Shown here one piece after another: positions 61,364-64,000 of a DNA stretch of 64,000 bases. Below the pieces are notes generated by a model, which saw nothing but the letters and a program-made list of their open reading frames with translations, was not told the DNA's origin and did no database searches. The translations under genes and the position numbers were made by a program. Position 1 is the first letter of the stretch. Each line of letters begins with the position of its first letter. The stretch is from Cannabis sativa (taxonomy: Eukaryota > Streptophyta > Magnoliopsida > Rosales > Cannabaceae), in contig NC_083604.1 of the NCBI RefSeq assembly GCF_029168945.1, positions 43,085,686 through 43,149,685 of the forward strand, given 5' to 3'.

Positions 61364-62080
61364 ATGGATGTGACTACAAGGAAAGGTAATCCAAATGGTA
61401 CAACTAATCTGATGGTTACAAATCCAAATGTCAAAACTCCTACAAATCCAAGGAATCCCGCAAAAATTATTCCAACCAACACTACCCCAAGAACTGGCAT
61501 TACTCTAGGAAATAGGGAAACTACCAGTACCCACTATGCTGGAAAAACTAGCCCGGGCATCGGGGAGCCATCAATTAGTGAGCCTCGGGTGGCAATTGAT
61601 GATGATACCGAACTGCGCAATTTGAAAGAGGCAGTATCTCAAATTCAAAATCATCCAAATACACTTCATCACGATTAGGCAAACACTCGGGCAGCCATGA
61701 ATGAAACATTTGAGCGGCAAAAGAGGCTCTTTCCCAAATGGATGGATAGACAGACTAAAATTTTAAGGGCTCAACAGGAGGCAATTGACAATCGATCTCA
61801 TTAGACTACTGAGCTGATAAGGCAATTTAATCACCAATCTGAGCGGCAGCCACGGGAGAGAATCCCCTTCATTAGTGACCCCAACACAGGAAAAGACCCT
61901 TATACTAGACCACAATATGGGCCAAAAGTTTGCCCAACGACTTACACCCAAAATACCTGGCAAGCCATACCATCAAATCTAAGGCCACAAAATCTCAATG
62001 TGGGCAAGAGAAGCAAAACCGTCAAGCAGCAACCGAAAGGAGTGAAGCTAGCCCTCAAGAAGTTGTACCAACATCCCTAG
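61364..62080 (+). pseudogene. Tat-lineage gag N-terminal fragment
   Basis: From MDVTTRKGNPNGTTN the frame has an Asn/Thr/Pro-rich start and a helical segment (DDDTELRNLKEAVSQIQ), with a stop at 61676-61678. It stays readable as gag N-terminal sequence beyond (TRAAMNETFERQKRLF, SERQPRERIPFISDP), with another stop near 61802. The capsid core, protease and all of pol are absent, so the element is cut soon after 62080. Confidence 0.6.
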
Positions 62081-62570
62081 CCGACTAAGAGAAGACTATA
62101 GGCCGGTTAGGGTGAGCCTATAGGCCGGCCAGGGTCTGGGCACAAGCTAGCTGGCTAGAAAGTGACTTTCAGACCGAGGGAGCTTCCATTCGACCAAAGA
62201 AACCTGACCTCTGCAAGGGAAAGGTGTGCAAAGTTGTCCTCCACTTGGCGAAGGTTGGCCTCCACATCCAAAAGCTGGCATCCTCTTGGTAAAGCTGACA
62301 GTGACCTGCCAGATCCTAGTAGGAGCATGTTCGGCCAGACCTCAACCTGCAGAATTTGCATGGTCGGCCAGACCTCAACCTGCAGAATTTGCATGGTCGG
62401 CCAGACCATATCTTGCAATTCATGGCTAGAAAATGTCCCTTATAGGTGTATGGGCAGCCAGGATTGACCTAGCAGGACTCTATGTAGAGCCCGATACGTG
62501 GACAGCAAGCTATTTGAAACTTGGGCCCTTAACAGCCCAATAAACTAATAGAAAATATCTACTTTATATT
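62081..62570 (+). other. GC-richer segment with 33-bp tandem repeat
   Basis: GGCCGG words recur around 62100-62130. A 33-bp unit (CGGCCAGACCTCAACCTGCA...) lies at 62332-62364 and 62365-62397, with a third diverged part from 62398. In one frame each unit encodes 11 residues (SARPQPAEFAW). No stop-free gene of known type spans it. Confidence 0.6.
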
Positions 62571-63470
62571 AGGGCTACACACGGGTAGGGTTGGGCCGAC
62601 CAACCCGCCCAACCCAACCCAAAACTGGGCCGAAAAGGTTATAAAAATATTGGGTCGAATAGAGATGGGTTAAAAAAATAGTGGGTCGACTTATATGGGT
62701 CGGAATTAGGTTGGACCTTATGTGACCCATGTAACCCAACCCAACCCAAATTCTTATAATATATCAACAATAAAAAAAATATAATATATATTATAATTCT
62801 TTTTTATCAGAATCAATATTCTACCTAATCTAAACACATTACACTCACCCATATTTTGAAACGAAACTCTAAAAAAAAATTGATACTAATTTTTATATTT
62901 ATGTCAAAAAAATAAGTTGCTATTGATTTTTTTTGGCTATTTATGCTATTGATTTTTTATTTTGGCTATATATTGCTATTGCTTTTTTATTTATTTTATA
63001 TATTGTTACTAATATTCTTTTTGAATTGTAGATAATAAATTTATGGTCAAAGGATCCCCATCAAAAGAGAAAACAATGGACATTGTTGATTAATTTACTT
63101 TATGGAAATTTTCAATTTTATTTTAAGTTTGTAATGACAACTTTAAATGAATTTTAAGACTTATATTTTGATTTTGAAATTTGGATGGGTGTAATATTGT
63201 AACTTTTGGATGATTTTGCTTATGTTTGAAATTTATATTTCTTTTATGTTAGGTATGTATTTGATTATATTAATATCTAATTTTTTTTATGTGAAATAAG
63301 GTTTTCAACTCAACCCAACCCGTAATATTTGGGTTGGGTGGGGTTGTGTAATAAAAATAATGTTGGGTTGGGTGGGGTTGTGTAATAAAAATAATGTGAA
63401 TGGGTTGAAATTTTATAGGCTGATCTAGTTGGGTTGGGTTGCTAAAATAGCCTCAACCCGTTCTATGGGC
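62571..63470. mobile_element. hAT-like non-autonomous element, about 900 bp
   Basis: It begins AGGGCTACACACGGGTAGGG and ends CAACCCGTTCTATGGGC, an imperfect inverted pair. Subterminal regions are packed with GGGTTGGG / CCCAACCC words on opposite strands, a style common in plant hAT-derived elements. A 34-bp unit (TTGGGTTGGGTGGGGTTGTG...) is repeated at 63329-63362 and 63363-63396. AT-rich core without a gene. The target duplication is not clear. Confidence 0.6.
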
Positions 63471-64000
63471 AATTTAGTCTTTTGTATTTAATCAATTTAA
63501 TATGTAAAAATCTAAGGTTTCAGTTGTAAATTAGGGTTTAGGGTTTCCTATATAAAGGCCTTAACTCTAACCTAGAAAATCTAAGTCTAATTCTAGCCTC
63601 CAAATCACTCTAAGTCTGAAACCCCTAATCTCTCTTCTCTCCCTCTCTTGTACACGCCCAATAGGGCCTTCTCTCTTCCTCTCTCACATGCCTCTAAGGC
63701 TATACCATTCTCTCAATAGAGACTTTCCTACTTGATCCATGCTTTGTAATCTTACAGAGAGCTATATCAAATCTCATCTATAGTGATCTAAATAATATCT
63801 CTAGGTATCAATACAATCAAAAGAGGAGTAAGTCATTACCCGCTAACTAAGGGAATCGAACCTCTATAAAAATTCGTGCCTTATTTACTTTACTGTTCTT
63901 GTTGTGTAATACGTGGCAAACATCAGATTCATACAACCCCGCTGTCAGTAGATCACTTTTTGAGGTCAACACTGACGGTTAAAAATTGTGGCCTATAACA
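63471..64000 (+). repeat. LTR-like promoter and leader at the window edge
   Basis: A telo-box stretch TTAGGGTTTAGGGTTT (63531-63546) is directly followed by TATATAAA (63549-63556). GGAGTAAGTCATTACCCG and GGGAATCGAACCTC then follow, echoing the Tat-type LTR at 61180-61215. It is probably the transcribed part of another LTR that continues out of the window. Confidence 0.5.

Overview
The window is repeat-dense, AT-rich nuclear DNA from a flowering plant. It has introns with GT/AG borders, Ty1/copia and Ty3/gypsy retrotransposons, an L1-type LINE, several MITE families and Helitron ends. I see no rRNA, tRNA or CRISPR. A dicot of the Cannabaceae kind (hemp or hop) would fit the general look, but that is a guess that the sequence does not prove. 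Only two genes look intact: a five-exon chloroplast aspartate carbamoyltransferase (PYRB, minus strand, 14199-16010) and a two-exon precursor of an RGF/GOLVEN/CLEL-type secreted signalling peptide (plus strand, 59149-59563).

Left part (1-12 kb): a nested stack. The 3' end and 3' LTR of a chromovirus-type gypsy element (1-2137) sit inside the 3' half of a Ty1/copia element (2138-4703). That element in turn interrupts the integrase region of a second, decayed gypsy element (4704-5821). The gypsy fragment stops at an array of nine head-to-tail units of about 490 bp (5822-10237). A lone inverted copy of the unit lies at 11524-11989. Each unit holds two better-conserved, GC-richer cores, one bordered by AG and GT like an exon.

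Middle part (12-22 kb): a 29-bp minisatellite, a hAT-like MITE, PYRB, palindromic MITEs, a Helitron end, and a 550-bp tandem duplication carrying a 197-bp hAT-type insertion with an exact 8-bp target duplication.

22-40.5 kb: one L1-type LINE bounded by a 13-bp target-site duplication (21998-22010 and 40485-40497). It has been split by a complete 10-kb copia-type element (27246-37286, TSD CTTTT) and by a second, 5'-truncated copia copy (about 37373-39955). The complete element has nearly identical LTRs but a ruined coding region, so it probably moved using proteins supplied by other elements.

40.5-50 kb: a broken copy of the C-terminal rhodanese domain of the molybdenum-cofactor/tRNA-thiolation enzyme MOCS3/CNX5 abuts a decayed Tat-lineage gypsy element (minus strand). 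The leader of that element carries a solo copia LTR with TSD CTACC.

50-64 kb: an old LTR-like sequence hosting three MITEs of different superfamilies, two more Helitron 3' ends, the RGF/GOLVEN gene, a second Tat-lineage 5' LTR plus gag fragment, a hAT-like non-autonomous element, and another LTR-like promoter at the right edge.
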